A stretch of DNA of 64,000 nt, from assembly GCA_051252005.1 (NCBI GenBank), contig JBPOEZ010000003.1:186001-250000 (forward strand). Reading direction: 5' to 3'. Below, piece by piece: positions 1 to 9,285 of the stretch. This stretch comes from JACOMS01 sp051252005. GTDB taxonomy: Bacteria; Pseudomonadota; Alphaproteobacteria; Caulobacterales; Maricaulaceae. The notes beneath the pieces were generated by a model, which was given only the letters and a program-made list of their open reading frames with translations, did no database searches and was not told the DNA's origin. Positions within the stretch are counted from its first letter, which is position 1. The number at the start of each line of letters is the position of its first letter. Position numbers and translations under genes: made by a program.

Positions 1-2
1 AG

Positions 3-251
3 CTCTGGTTACGCAAGGTTGGGGTCAAGCCGATACAGATCTACCCTGGGTCACCTTGGGAAAATGGATATAATGAGCGCTTCAATGGAACTCTCCGCCA
101 TGAAGTCCTCAATGCAGAATGGTTCACCAGCATCAATCAGGCCCAAACAGTTATCAACATGTGGCTCAAAGAGTACAATCACATAAGGCCGCATCAATCC
201 CTAAACATGCGTCCGCCGGTCCCAGAGACTCTACATCAAAGTGGTACATAA
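3..251 (+). pseudogene. IS3-family transposase (OrfB), C-terminal part, cut by window start
   Basis: An open frame with no start in the window translates to the end of an IS3-type DDE transposase (rve integrase core). The catalytic-glutamate region is recognisable as SPWENGYNERFNGTLRHEVL, followed by the usual tail with IRPHQSLNMRPP before the stop. About 82 residues are visible, and the catalytic aspartates and OrfA would lie to the left. Whether the element is intact cannot be judged, and I could not define its right terminal repeat; the sequence just after the stop may contain it. It lies directly beside metal-resistance genes, which fits an acquired region. Confidence 0.85.
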
Positions 252-490
252 AAAAGGGGCTGGACACTATAGTCAGCAGTTTCTTGATAGTTCTGCATTA
301 TGGCGAATCTAAACGCCGGGGACAGGAGCCATCCACACCATCCGCTATGGGGATCAACCTACGTTTCTGCGAGCGGCCGTAGTTGGCGATTTTAAGCCGC
401 TCAGTTTTCGGCAGCGCGGGGGTTGCGGACGTTAGAATCAAATGAAGAACGGTATAAAAAATAAATTCCGAACGATGCGCGCCGCCGCGA
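252..490. other. Intergenic stretch after the transposase, nothing recognised
   Basis: About 240 bases between the transposase stop and the end of the metal ATPase gene. It may include the right end of the insertion sequence. I see no convincing gene, strong hairpin or repeat. Confidence 0.4.
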
Positions 491-2524
491 TTACGATGTA
501 TGCTTGCTACGTTTGTATCCTAACAACCGCAGCGCATTGAAAACCACAATCAAGGTGGAGCCTTCATGGATTAAGACCGCCGGACCAATCCCTAGTCCAA
601 ATAAAGTCGCCGGAATAAGCAGCGCAACAGTACCGAGGCTCGCCCATAAATTTTGCCGAATGATCCGGCTGGTCTGACGGCTAAGCCCAACGGCAAAGGG
701 CAAGGTTTCCAAATCATCCGCCATCAAGGCAATGTCTGCGGTTTCGAGCGCCACATCAGAACCTGCAGCGCCCATGGCGATACCAACCGTTGCATTGGCC
801 ATAGCGGGCGCATCATTGACGCCATCCCCAACCATAGCGACGCCACCTTGAGCTTTCAGTTCTGCGATTTTGGTCACTTTATCTTCGGGCATCAGGTCGC
901 CGAACGCGATATCCAATCCAACCTCTTTCGCTACAGCATTGGCCACATTCTGATTGTCTCCCGAGATCATCATCATGCGCTTGAGACCAATAGCGCGAAG
1001 GTCAGCGATAACGGTTTTGGCCGTCTCGCGCGGCGTATCCATGAGGCCTATTGCACCTAAATATCGCTCGCCCGCGCGCACGATCATCGTCGTGCGGCCT
1101 TTGGTTGATAGTTCTTCAACGAGCCTGCGTAAGTCATCCGGTAACGGCGAACCCTCGGCCTCATCAAACAGCGCTGTCTTACCGATATGTACGAGTTCAC
1201 CATTCACTCTGGCCGATACGCCTTGGCCGATAATATTCGCAAAATCTGTTGCCTCACGGGGATTATCTCCCAAGCGCTTTTTGACATCTTCAACAACGGC
1301 CTGCGCTAATGGATGGTCACTGAGCGCTTCGACCGCCGCGCTGATTTCAAGGAGTTCTGTTTCCGATGTGTCGCCATAAGGCACGATGTCCACCAGAAGA
1401 GGCTCACCAATGGTCAGCGTGCCAGTCTTGTCAAAAGCAATTGCGTCGAGACGACCCAGTGCTTCAAGCGGCGCGCCGCCTTTTATCAAAACGCCGCCGC
1501 GCGCAGCTCGGGCAACGCCTGACAATATGGCGCTCGGCGTTGCAATCGCCAGCGCGCAGGGACTGGCCGCGACTAAGACCGCCATGGCGCGGTAAAAACT
1601 CGTGGCGGGACTCTCATCTAAGACAAGGAATGACAGGCTCGTCAAAACGGCCAAGACAATCACGCACGGCACGAATATTCTTTCAAACTTCTTGGTGAAG
1701 CTCTGCGTCGGAGATTGTCGAGTTTGCGCTTCGGCGACCATTGTCATCACGCGCGCCAATGTTGTTTCACCCGCCAGTTTTGTGACGAGCACTTCAAGAC
1801 TACCGCTGCCGTTAATTGAGCCGGCAAAGACGCGGCCCGATGCAGAGACAGCATCCGGATTTTCTAATGCCCGTGCGCGGTCCTCAACCGGCAATTTGTC
1901 TACAGGCGCGCTTTCACCTGTAATCGGCGCTTGATTGACGGCGCTTGCACCTTTGACAACAAATCCGTCTGCAGGCAGGCGTTCATTTGAGCGCACAATA
2001 ACAATGTCGCCAATTTTGAGCGCGTTGATATGAACAGTTTCCGTTTTATCGCCGCGCCGAACCAAAGCCTCATCGGGCGTTAAATCGGCGAGCGCTGCAA
2101 CAGCATTTCGGGCGCGGGCCATAGCATAATTCTCAAGCGCATGGCCAATACTGAATAAGAAAAGTAAAAATGCGCCTTCCGCCCATTCGCCTAAAAATGC
2201 GGCTCCCGATGCGGCCACTATCATCAGAAAATCTATTTGGAATTGCCCTTTGAGTATTTTCCCGAGCGCTTCGCGCAAAGCGAAATACCCGCCGAAGAAA
2301 TAAGCGGCAAGCAAAAACCCAAACCCGACTTGTCCGGGAATGAGATTAAGTTTCGGCCCAAGCCAGCCCGTCAGCAAACAAATCCCGCAAAGGGCCGCAA
2401 ATATGATTTCAGCGCGTCCGCCTAGAAGACGGTTTAAGACATCATCATGGGCGTGGTTGTGTCCGTCATTTTCAGTGTGATCATCGCCATCAGGCTCATT
2501 TGAATGTTCGTGTTTATCAGACAT
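491..2524 (-). CDS. P1B-4 type heavy-metal translocating ATPase
   Basis: A 677-residue P-type ATPase for metal export across the inner membrane. The N-terminus is a His/Asp-rich tail (about residues 4-28), a likely soft metal-binding region in place of a classical CxxC domain. Visible motifs are TGES near 202, the phosphorylation site DKTGT at 365-369, the DHPLAQA segment near 408, and GDGVNDAPA near 575. The membrane metal site is SPC (near 321) rather than CPC, and the last helix carries HEGST. SPC plus HEG marks subgroup P1B-4, linked to Co2+, Zn2+, Cd2+ or Fe2+. It is last in the czc gene series, 54 bp after czcA, so it probably shares the MerR-controlled promoter. The exact metal is inferred. 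Confidence 0.93.
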   Translation of the reverse strand: MSDKHEHSNEPDGDDHTENDGHNHAHDDVLNRLLGGRAEIIFAALCGICLLTGWLGPKLNLIPGQVGFGFLLAAYFFGGYFALREALGKILKGQFQIDFLMIVAASGAAFLGEWAEGAFLLFLFSIGHALENYAMARARNAVAALADLTPDEALVRRGDKTETVHINALKIGDIVIVRSNERLPADGFVVKGASAVNQAPITGESAPVDKLPVEDRARALENPDAVSASGRVFAGSINGSGSLEVLVTKLAGETTLARVMTMVAEAQTRQSPTQSFTKKFERIFVPCVIVLAVLTSLSFLVLDESPATSFYRAMAVLVAASPCALAIATPSAILSGVARAARGGVLIKGGAPLEALGRLDAIAFDKTGTLTIGEPLLVDIVPYGDTSETELLEISAAVEALSDHPLAQAVVEDVKKRLGDNPREATDFANIIGQGVSARVNGELVHIGKTALFDEAEGSPLPDDLRRLVEELSTKGRTTMIVRAGERYLGAIGLMDTPRETAKTVIADLRAIGLKRMMMISGDNQNVANAVAKEVGLDIAFGDLMPEDKVTKIAELKAQGGVAMVGDGVNDAPAMANATVGIAMGAAGSDVALETADIALMADDLETLPFAVGLSRQTSRIIRQNLWASLGTVALLIPATLFGLGIGPAVLIHEGSTLIVVFNALRLLGYKRSKHTS

Positions 2525-2542
2525 AGTAAATTCCTTTAGTCA

Positions 2543-2572
2543 GGCTCCGACGGGCAGAGGCCAATCGGAGCC
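2543..2572 (-). terminator. Intercistronic hairpin between czcA and the metal ATPase
   Basis: GGCTCCGA and TCGGAGCC form a perfect 8-bp stem around a 14-base loop in the 54-bp gap. There is no long T run on the minus strand, so it may be a weak attenuator or an mRNA-stabilising stem rather than a full terminator. Confidence 0.4.
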
Positions 2573-2578
2573 CTTTAA

Positions 2579-5500
2579 TCATTCAGCCAAAGCCGCGTTA
2601 CCTTCATGCAACGTCTCAACCATAGAATGGTGCCCGCCGGGTTTTGGCGCGAACCATTTATGGAGCGCGGGCATAACAAGGAGCGTGAGTAAGGTTGATG
2701 TTACTAAGCCGCCAATGACCACGGTTGCCAATGGGCGTTGCACTTCTGCGCCGACGCCTGTCGCGAGCAATAAAGGCGCAAGCCCCAGTGCGGTTGTCAG
2801 GGCCGTCATTAAGACGGGGCGCGCCCGAAGTCCGGCGGCATCAATCGCGAGCGTATCGCGGTCGCGTCCGGCGCGGGCAAAATCATCCATGAAGCTCACC
2901 AGCACCATGCCGTTTCCGAGCGCAATACCAAACAGCGCAATGAAACCAACTGTTGCAGGCACTGAAACAGGCAGGCCCGTTATCCACAGCGCCAAAGCAC
3001 CGCCCGTCAAAGCCAGCGGGATATTCAACAAGATGAGTATAGCCGATTTCATTCTGCCGAATGTGATGAGCAATATGAAGAACACAATGGCCAGCGTGAT
3101 CGGAATGACAACGGCAAACCTTGCATTGGCCTGTTGTTGCAATTCGAATTGCCCGCCCCAAATCAGGCGATAGCCCGGCGGTAGATTAAGCTGTTCGTCC
3201 GTCAACGCCTGCGCGTCTAAAACGAAAGACCCAATATCACGTCCGCGTACATTGGATTGCACCGTGATGAAACGCTCACCATCCTCTCGCGTGATCTGGC
3301 GCGGACCGATAACGGTTTCAATACTGGCAACGGTCTCTAAAGGCACGCGCGCACCAGTAGAGGATTTTAAAATTATCCGACTAATTGCCTCCGGCGTATT
3401 TCTGTCCTCGGCATGGAAGCGCACAACAATCGGGAATTGCCTAACACCCTCAAAGAGCGCACCCGCTTCAGCGCCGCCAACAGAGGCACGCAGGGCATCC
3501 AACGCATCTTCGACATCCAAACCGTAACGGCCCAACGCTGCCCGATCCATTGTCACAACGAGCTGCGGAGCGCCTGTGATCTGGTCGGCCTGCACTTCGG
3601 CGGCTCCCTCGACTTGCTGTAGCAGAGCCTGCAAAACCTTTGACTGCTCAAGCAAAACATCAGAATCGGGTCCAAATATTTTGACGGCTAATTCTGCTCG
3701 GGTGCCTGTTAGTAGCTCATCAACTGACATCGCAATGGGCTGACCAATATTAACGACAATTCCCGGATAACTTTCTAGGTTTTCAGAAATGCCAGCACGC
3801 AAATCCTCAGCCGACAGTCCAGCCCGCCATTGATCTTGCGTCTTAAGCTCAACAAAGCTTTCCGCACTATTGGTCGGATCGGCATGAGCACCGACTTCGC
3901 CGCGCCCGATACGTGTCACAATAGATTTGATTTCAGGGAAGGTTTCCAGAAGACGTTTTTCGACACGCGTTGTGGTCGCAGACGCTTCGGTCAATGAAAT
4001 AGACGGCGCCATAGTCATGCGCAGTAAAATATCCCCTTCTTCTAAGGCTGGCGTAAATTCAGAGCCAAGGCGCGACCCCGCCAATCCTCCGGCAAGCAAT
4101 AAAATGCCGGCAAGCACTATGGCGGCAAATCTTTTCCTCACGAAAAAGCTTGAAGCCATACTTACATATTTGGCTAATGGGTCTGGCTTGTCAGATTTAC
4201 GTTTAGATGAGCGGCGCATGAGTCCATTGGCCATCGCAGGCGCGATAAGCGCGGCATAAAAAAGAGACCCTGTCATCGCCAAGGCAGCCGAAGCAGCCAG
4301 CGGCCTAAATGTCTTACCTTCTACGCCTTGAAGAGAAAATAAGGGCAAAAAGACAACGATAACCACGATCACGGCGGCAACCAGAGGCGCAATAACCTCA
4401 GCCGATGAGCGCGCGACAATCGTGCGTGTGTCAACACTGAAATCGCTTTCTCGCAATCCCCGGTCAACATTCTCGGTAATGACAATAGCGCCGTCCACCA
4501 TCATACCGATGGCAATAGCCACGCCGCCCAATGACATGAGGTTAGCGCCTATCCCCAAGACATGCATCGCAATGAACGCAAAGCCAACCGAAAACGGAAT
4601 TGAGAGGACGACGACCAAGCTTGGACGCCAACCGCCTAGGAAAATAAATACGACCACCGCTACCAGTAGAGCGCCTTGCCACAAAGCCGTTGTGACGGTG
4701 GCTGACGCTTTATTGACTAGATTGCCTTGATCATAATAGGGAATGGCTGTGACGCCTTCGGGGAGTGTTGTATTGATTTCATCGAAACGGGTCTGCACTT
4801 TGGCAATCACGTCAGATGTGTTGGTTCCGTAGAGCTTTAAGACGAGACCTGCGACGACTTCACCTTCACCATTGGCTGTCGCAAGGCCTTGGCGCACACC
4901 GCCGCCAATAATGATTTCGCCCAAATCGCGAACCCGAATAGGACGTCCATCATCAACATTAACAACGATTTCGGCTAAGTCTTCGACTGACCGCGCAAGA
5001 CCTACGCCGCGAACCGTATATTGCTCCGCGCCGATTTCAAGAAATTGAGCGCCCTCGGTTTTATTTCCGCGCTCCAGCGCCGTCATCACATCACCGATTT
5101 GAATATCATAGGCAAGTAAGGCATCCGGATCTAGCTGAACCTGATATTGTTTCTCAAAACCGCCGAGCGACAAAACTTCAGTAACGCCAGGAACCGTTTG
5201 CAATTGATATTTAATTATCCAGTCTTGTATTTCGCGCATATCAACAAGACTTCGTGTGCCCGTTTCATCCGCCAGTCTGAAATATAGAATAATGCCGAGG
5301 CCGGTAGAAATTGGCCCCATTTGCGGGTCGCCAAACCCGTCGGGAATATTGCCGCGCGCTTCCGCTAACCTCTCGCCGACAACCTGCCGGGCAAAGTAAA
5401 CATCCGTGCCGTCTTCAAAGTATATATTGACCACTGAAAGGCCAAAGTTTGAGACCGAACGCATGTTTTTAAGCTTTGGCAAGCCTGCCATGGCTGTCTC

Positions 5501-5704
5501 AATCGGATAGGTGACGTAGCGTTCGACTTCTTCAGGGGCGAGGCCTTCGGTTTCGGTGAACACCTGAACCAGTGAGGGTGTAACGTCGGGAAAGGCGTCA
5601 ACAGGCAATGCGCGGAACGCGTATATGCCGCCAAGTGTAATGGCGAGTGCGGCGATTGCAGCCAACAGGCGGCCTCCCGCAATGCGATGCATAAAATTAA
5701 ACAT
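2579..5704 (-). CDS. czcA: Heavy-metal efflux RND pump, CzcA type
   Basis: A 1041-residue inner-membrane proton/metal antiporter of the HME-RND family, the pump of a three-part CzcCBA complex that exports divalent metals from periplasm or cytoplasm out of the cell. The N-terminus has the typical first helix followed by FRALPVDAFPDVTPSLVQV. The family signature GMMVDGAIVITENVDRG lies in the TM4 region, which carries the acidic residues used for proton coupling in HME pumps. Two large periplasmic loops and the second membrane half (GIALGNGMVLVSFMDDF) are present, so length and layout are complete. It starts 11 bp after czcB. Zn/Co/Cd is the likely substrate range given the neighbours; Cu/Ag is less likely because no CusF or Met-rich protein is nearby. 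Confidence 0.93.
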   Translation of the reverse strand: MFNFMHRIAGGRLLAAIAALAITLGGIYAFRALPVDAFPDVTPSLVQVFTETEGLAPEEVERYVTYPIETAMAGLPKLKNMRSVSNFGLSVVNIYFEDGTDVYFARQVVGERLAEARGNIPDGFGDPQMGPISTGLGIILYFRLADETGTRSLVDMREIQDWIIKYQLQTVPGVTEVLSLGGFEKQYQVQLDPDALLAYDIQIGDVMTALERGNKTEGAQFLEIGAEQYTVRGVGLARSVEDLAEIVVNVDDGRPIRVRDLGEIIIGGGVRQGLATANGEGEVVAGLVLKLYGTNTSDVIAKVQTRFDEINTTLPEGVTAIPYYDQGNLVNKASATVTTALWQGALLVAVVVFIFLGGWRPSLVVVLSIPFSVGFAFIAMHVLGIGANLMSLGGVAIAIGMMVDGAIVITENVDRGLRESDFSVDTRTIVARSSAEVIAPLVAAVIVVIVVFLPLFSLQGVEGKTFRPLAASAALAMTGSLFYAALIAPAMANGLMRRSSKRKSDKPDPLAKYVSMASSFFVRKRFAAIVLAGILLLAGGLAGSRLGSEFTPALEEGDILLRMTMAPSISLTEASATTTRVEKRLLETFPEIKSIVTRIGRGEVGAHADPTNSAESFVELKTQDQWRAGLSAEDLRAGISENLESYPGIVVNIGQPIAMSVDELLTGTRAELAVKIFGPDSDVLLEQSKVLQALLQQVEGAAEVQADQITGAPQLVVTMDRAALGRYGLDVEDALDALRASVGGAEAGALFEGVRQFPIVVRFHAEDRNTPEAISRIILKSSTGARVPLETVASIETVIGPRQITREDGERFITVQSNVRGRDIGSFVLDAQALTDEQLNLPPGYRLIWGGQFELQQQANARFAVVIPITLAIVFFILLITFGRMKSAILILLNIPLALTGGALALWITGLPVSVPATVGFIALFGIALGNGMVLVSFMDDFARAGRDRDTLAIDAAGLRARPVLMTALTTALGLAPLLLATGVGAEVQRPLATVVIGGLVTSTLLTLLVMPALHKWFAPKPGGHHSMVETLHEGNAALAE

Positions 5705-5715
5705 ATCTGATTTCC

Positions 5716-6990
5716 TTAATGTCCGTGACCATCGCCAAAGGCATCTTTTTCGAGCTGAGCTTTAAGCGTGAACGCACCTTCTGAGACAAAACTATCTCCG
5801 GCGCGTAGGCCTGACTGTATTTCGACGTAACCACCGGATTCAGATCCAATCGCCACAGATTGCGGGCTAAATCCGCCCTCGACAGGCACGAAGACAGATA
5901 TTTTGTTTTCGACTGTTTGAACGGAGCCGAGCGGAACACGTAGAACCGGCTGGGATTGCCCGACGCTGATGTCTGCTGTTACAAACTGCCCGGGGCGCAA
6001 GTTACCACCGGGATTATCTAGGATAACCCGCGCCGTGGCTGTGCGTGAGGTCTCATTAATTATGGGAAGAATAAAGGCGACGCTCGACTCTGCCAAAATA
6101 TCGCCGTCATCAGATTTAAGAACAACGCGCGCCTGTTTTTTTATGCGGCTGATATCTTGCTTATAAACACCAATATCTGCCCAAACTACACTATCGTCAG
6201 CTATCGTGAACAGCGTTTGCGAACTTGCGTCGCCTGCGGAAACGGTTTCACCTAACGTCACGCTACGGCGGACTATTGTGCCGCTGATCGGCGCTCTCAA
6301 ATATGAGTTGGAATTATCGCCGTCATCTGCCGTTGCGACTTTTTCCAATGCAGCATCGCTCACCCCCGCAGCATGGAGCTCATTCTCAGCAGCGTCTTTT
6401 GCAGCTGTCATGGCTTCAAAATTGGCGCGGGCGGCTTGAACGTCAGCCTCGGCAGTAATTTTTTCAGCAAAGAGGTTTTCTTCTCGCGCCAGCGCTTTAC
6501 CCGCTAAGGCCGATTGAGTTTGCGCTTTCAGCCAAACCGCTTTCAACCCTGCTAATTCGCGGCTGGAAATCAGCGCCAGCGTATCCCCGCGCTTTACAGC
6601 ATCGCCTTCGCTTGCATAAAGTTTGGCAATGATACCGCTGACCCTCGGCGATATATTGGCGACCCGATCTGCATCAAAACGGATTTCAGCCGGTAGGCTG
6701 ATATATTGACCTAGCTCTCCGAGCGTTGCTTGGGACACAACTATACCGGCTTCACGCGCGGCAGGCTCGGTCAATTTCACGATGTCTTCATCACCGTCTT
6801 CGTCGCCATGCTCATCACCATGTTCGTCTTCATGGCCACCCTTATCAGCTCCATGATCATCGGAGCTTTGGGCCGAAGTTGGTGATATATTGGTGTCGGA
6901 TTGTTGAATAACCCCTTTGTCGGCTCCGCAGGCTGTCAAAAGCAAAGCGGTTACGACTAAGGCCGTATTCAGTAGAAAATACTTTTTCAT
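5716..6990 (-). CDS. czcB: RND efflux periplasmic adaptor, CzcB type
   Basis: A 424-residue membrane-fusion protein linking the CzcA pump to the CzcC outer-membrane channel. The first 21 residues form a lipoprotein signal ending in the lipobox LTAC (Cys21). Residues about 45-70 are a His/Asp/Glu-rich stretch (repeated HGDE) and the extreme C-terminus is DGHGH, both likely metal-binding. The hairpin, lipoyl and beta-barrel regions follow in the usual order, e.g. ISPRVSGIIAKLYASEGDAV and RAPISGTIVRRSVTLGETV. Its start overlaps the czcC stop by 4 bp (ATGA), showing translational coupling. Confidence 0.92.
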   Translation of the reverse strand: MKKYFLLNTALVVTALLLTACGADKGVIQQSDTNISPTSAQSSDDHGADKGGHEDEHGDEHGDEDGDEDIVKLTEPAAREAGIVVSQATLGELGQYISLPAEIRFDADRVANISPRVSGIIAKLYASEGDAVKRGDTLALISSRELAGLKAVWLKAQTQSALAGKALAREENLFAEKITAEADVQAARANFEAMTAAKDAAENELHAAGVSDAALEKVATADDGDNSNSYLRAPISGTIVRRSVTLGETVSAGDASSQTLFTIADDSVVWADIGVYKQDISRIKKQARVVLKSDDGDILAESSVAFILPIINETSRTATARVILDNPGGNLRPGQFVTADISVGQSQPVLRVPLGSVQTVENKISVFVPVEGGFSPQSVAIGSESGGYVEIQSGLRAGDSFVSEGAFTLKAQLEKDAFGDGHGH

Positions 6991-8282
6991 TGGATGTCTC
7001 CATTAAAGGGGGACGCACCTGTAAGGCTGCGTAATTTCATGTCTTGAGTGTTGACGATGCGCGCTGCATCAATGACCGCAAGCCCGGCTTCAATCAGGGC
7101 TTTACGGGCATTGAGCGTTGTCGTGAGGTCAAACTTTCCTGCCTGATACCCTTTGACAGACGCGTCATAGGCTGACCGTGCGTCAGGAAGCGCTTCATTT
7201 TCCAAAAGTATGAGCTGCTTTTGCGCAGATATGAGCTGCGCGCGCGCGGCATTTTGTTGTGAGCGCAGATCACGTTCAACCGCAACGCGGTTAAGTATTT
7301 CTGCCTGATGCCGAAACTCGGCGGCTTTCACGGCACCCTTGTTTCGATCAAATATTGGAAAGGGAACGCTCACGCCAAATAACAGGGCGTTATCATTACC
7401 CTGCTCAAATCGCCTCAAACCGGCACTGAGGGTTATATCAGGCATAGATTGGGACTTAGCCAAGTCTTGATTAGCTTCGCTGACAACAGTCTGTGCGCTC
7501 GCCATATTCAATAAAGGATGGCCTGCAATCCGGCTTTCGCCAATCACCGAAGACGGCAATGGCGCTGGCGTTCGGGCAATAGGCGCGGCAAATTTGGGAT
7601 CAGCGTTGCCCCACATGCCCGCCAACATATAACGGAGTGTGTCCGTGCGCGCATTTGCGCGTTCAGCGGCGGCTTTCAGAGCCACAGCATCAGCCCGGGA
7701 TCTCGAAAGCTCAGGCGGAGCGCTTGCTCCGGCTTTCACCCGCTTACCTACAGTTTCTACGAGCGTTTGAGCTAAAAGAGCGGACTCATTTGCAAAATTC
7801 GCGACCTGAAAAGCGGCCTCCAATTCATAGAATAAGATTGCCGCTTCGAGTTGGGTTTCCCGCAATATAGCGCTGCATTCTGCACTCGCGAGTGCAGCAT
7901 TCGCGCTTGCTGCGTCTCTACGAAGACGACGTTTATCGCCAAGCTCTAAAGTTTGAGCGAAAGAGAACGTCGCTTCCGATTGCCCAAATCCTGACAGAGC
8001 GCCCGATCCTGCAAAGTTTTCCAGTTCAACACCCACGACAGGGTTAAGTCGGCGTCCGGCTTGCTCCACTTCGGCCTGACGGGCTTTCGTTTCTAAAGCG
8101 GCGCGCCGAACCTGCGGAGAGGCATTAGTGATTTCTGCCATAACGGCAGGCAAAGTAAGCGGCGCGCCGGGCATAATTGCCGACGCAGATTGATTCGACT
8201 CACCGCAGGGAGCCGCGACCGCAACACCCGCAAAGGCGGTTGCGGTCAGAACGCATACCGCGCCCCGTAATAATTTTAACAT
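6987..8282 (-). CDS. czcC: TolC-family outer membrane efflux protein, CzcC type
   Basis: A 431-residue outer-membrane channel of the czc system. A signal peptide (about residues 1-23, ending AVAA) is followed by two long alpha-helical repeats typical of the family, with the motifs AEVEQAGRRLNPVVGVELEN in the first half and GVSVPFPIFDRNKGAVKAAE in the second. Length is normal for CzcC. It lies 65 bp after the small CzcI-like gene and overlaps czcB by 4 bp. The gap before it holds a short hairpin (8318-8333), which may modulate expression. Confidence 0.9.
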   Translation of the reverse strand: MLKLLRGAVCVLTATAFAGVAVAAPCGESNQSASAIMPGAPLTLPAVMAEITNASPQVRRAALETKARQAEVEQAGRRLNPVVGVELENFAGSGALSGFGQSEATFSFAQTLELGDKRRLRRDAASANAALASAECSAILRETQLEAAILFYELEAAFQVANFANESALLAQTLVETVGKRVKAGASAPPELSRSRADAVALKAAAERANARTDTLRYMLAGMWGNADPKFAAPIARTPAPLPSSVIGESRIAGHPLLNMASAQTVVSEANQDLAKSQSMPDITLSAGLRRFEQGNDNALLFGVSVPFPIFDRNKGAVKAAEFRHQAEILNRVAVERDLRSQQNAARAQLISAQKQLILLENEALPDARSAYDASVKGYQAGKFDLTTTLNARKALIEAGLAVIDAARIVNTQDMKLRSLTGASPFNGDIQ

Positions 8283-8317
8283 TGAAATTTATTCCTCGTG
8301 ATAACCTAGAGACAAAA

Positions 8318-8333
8318 CCAAGTGACAACTTGG
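8318..8333 (-). terminator. Short hairpin between the CzcI-like gene and czcC
   Basis: CCAAGT and ACTTGG pair around a 4-base loop and are followed by TTTT on the minus strand. The stem is only 6 bp, so at most it is a leaky attenuator inside the operon. Confidence 0.3.
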
Positions 8334-8347
8334 CTATTTGCTAAAGG

Positions 8348-8704
8348 TTAGGCACGGGGAGGACGATACAGACCCATAGGAGCCGCGCGAGGCGCGACGT
8401 CGTAGACATTAAGACTATATCCGAGCCTGGCTGATATAGTATCAGCAGCCGACGCCAGTTGGAGCGAGGTTGCATGGATATGACAGCTTCCACAGTTGTG
8501 AGCATGATGATCATGTGGCGGCTTGTTCGGTCGTTCCTGCTTTTGATCAACAGAGGCTGAGGACACAGCACCTTCATCCTGACAAGCAATCTCATCCGGC
8601 TCTACGGGATGAATATCCGGCGTCACCGTTGCAAAGCTCATCATAACCGCCACGCAGACAGTCAGCCAAAATTTGGCAAGGGATATGTAGCGTGTTGCAA
8701 ACAT
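8348..8704 (-). CDS. Small exported Cys/His-rich protein, CzcI/CopL-like
   Basis: A 118-residue protein with an N-terminal hydrophobic signal segment, a central metal-binding-looking cluster (HDHHAHNCGSCHIH, about residues 64-77) and the C-terminal ending YRPPRA. That layout is shared by the small CzcI and CopL/DUF2946-type proteins that open many metal-resistance operons. It is the first gene after a MerR-type promoter and precedes czcC. In Cupriavidus CzcI is thought to tune expression of the czc genes; here that role is inferred from position and composition only. A periplasmic metal buffer is the alternative. Confidence 0.6.
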   Translation of the reverse strand: MFATRYISLAKFWLTVCVAVMMSFATVTPDIHPVEPDEIACQDEGAVSSASVDQKQERPNKPPHDHHAHNCGSCHIHATSLQLASAADTISARLGYSLNVYDVAPRAAPMGLYRPPRA

Positions 8705-8710
8705 TGGGTC

Positions 8711-8741
8711 TAATTAGCACCTACAGTCACTGGAGGGTCAA
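8711..8741 (-). promoter_or_regulatory. MerR-type promoter/operator of the czc operon
   Basis: On the minus strand TTGACC (-35, 8736-8741) and TAATTA (-10, 8711-8716) are separated by exactly 19 bp, the stretched spacing that MerR regulators untwist. The spacer carries the dyad CTCCAGTGACTGTAG, one arm of which matches the dyad before the CDF gene. The site lies in the 55-bp gap between the regulator's stop and the CzcI-like start, so it should drive the whole czc/ATPase operon. Confidence 0.75.
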
Positions 8742-8759
8742 GAGAATAATACAGTCTGC

Positions 8760-9209
8760 TTATCCGATAGGTGTAAATTCTTTGTGAGTGTGATGATCGT
8801 CCAGACATTCGTCATGATTTGAAAGTGTTTGCAGTACTTTGCAATTCGCAATAACGCCGCCTGCGCAAGTAGACACCATGTGTTTTAATTCTGCCTCTAA
8901 CGCTTCGAGTTGACTAAGCCGCCGCCTAACATCAGCGAGTTGTCGCCGCGCTATGCGGTCAACGCTGGCGCAATCAGTACCGGGGCTTTCTTGAAGATCA
9001 ATCAAGTCTCGGATAGCTTCAATGGGAAAGCCTAGGTCTCTTGCGTGACGGATAAAATTTAAGCGCTCAACCGCAGCCTCGTCATATATACGTTGCCCGC
9101 TGCCCGTTCTGTCAGGCTCCCGAATGAGTCCTATAGATTCATAGTAACGAATGGTCGTGACTTTTACGCCGCATTCGCGGGACAGGATGCCAATGGTTTT
9201 CCGGCTCAT
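8760..9209 (-). CDS. MerR-family metal-responsive regulator, CadR/PbrR-like
   Basis: A 149-residue activator. Residues about 5-70 are the winged helix-turn-helix (GVKVTTIRYYESIGLI) and the long dimerisation helix follows. Cysteines sit at the classical metal-sensing places: one at the start of the dimer helix (TDCASVD) and two near the end (STCAGGVIANC). The tail is His/Asp/Cys-rich (NHDECLDDHHTH), as in CadR. The gene lies between two promoters with 19-bp spacers and matching dyads, one before the czc operon and one before the CDF gene, so it probably controls both and itself. Cd2+/Zn2+/Pb2+ response is inferred from the cysteine pattern. Confidence 0.88.
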   Translation of the reverse strand: MSRKTIGILSRECGVKVTTIRYYESIGLIREPDRTGSGQRIYDEAAVERLNFIRHARDLGFPIEAIRDLIDLQESPGTDCASVDRIARRQLADVRRRLSQLEALEAELKHMVSTCAGGVIANCKVLQTLSNHDECLDDHHTHKEFTPIG

Positions 9210-9221
9210 ATCATTTTTCTC

Positions 9222-9252
9222 TTGCCTCTACAGTGACTGTAGACAGTAGATT
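9222..9252 (+). promoter_or_regulatory. MerR-type promoter/operator of the CDF gene
   Basis: TTGCCT (-35, 9222-9227) and TAGATT (-10, 9247-9252) flank a spacer of exactly 19 bp. The spacer begins with the perfect dyad CTACAGTGACTGTAG (9228-9242). The site lies between the divergent regulator and CDF genes and is ideally placed for activation by that regulator and for its autoregulation. Confidence 0.78.
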
Positions 9253-9285
9253 ATTCTCGAAATTGCACAAGAGGACGATGATAAG

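Noticed and set aside
119..382. Possible small gene after the transposase
   Set aside because: Most of it overlaps the transposase coding sequence in another frame, and the rest shows no features.
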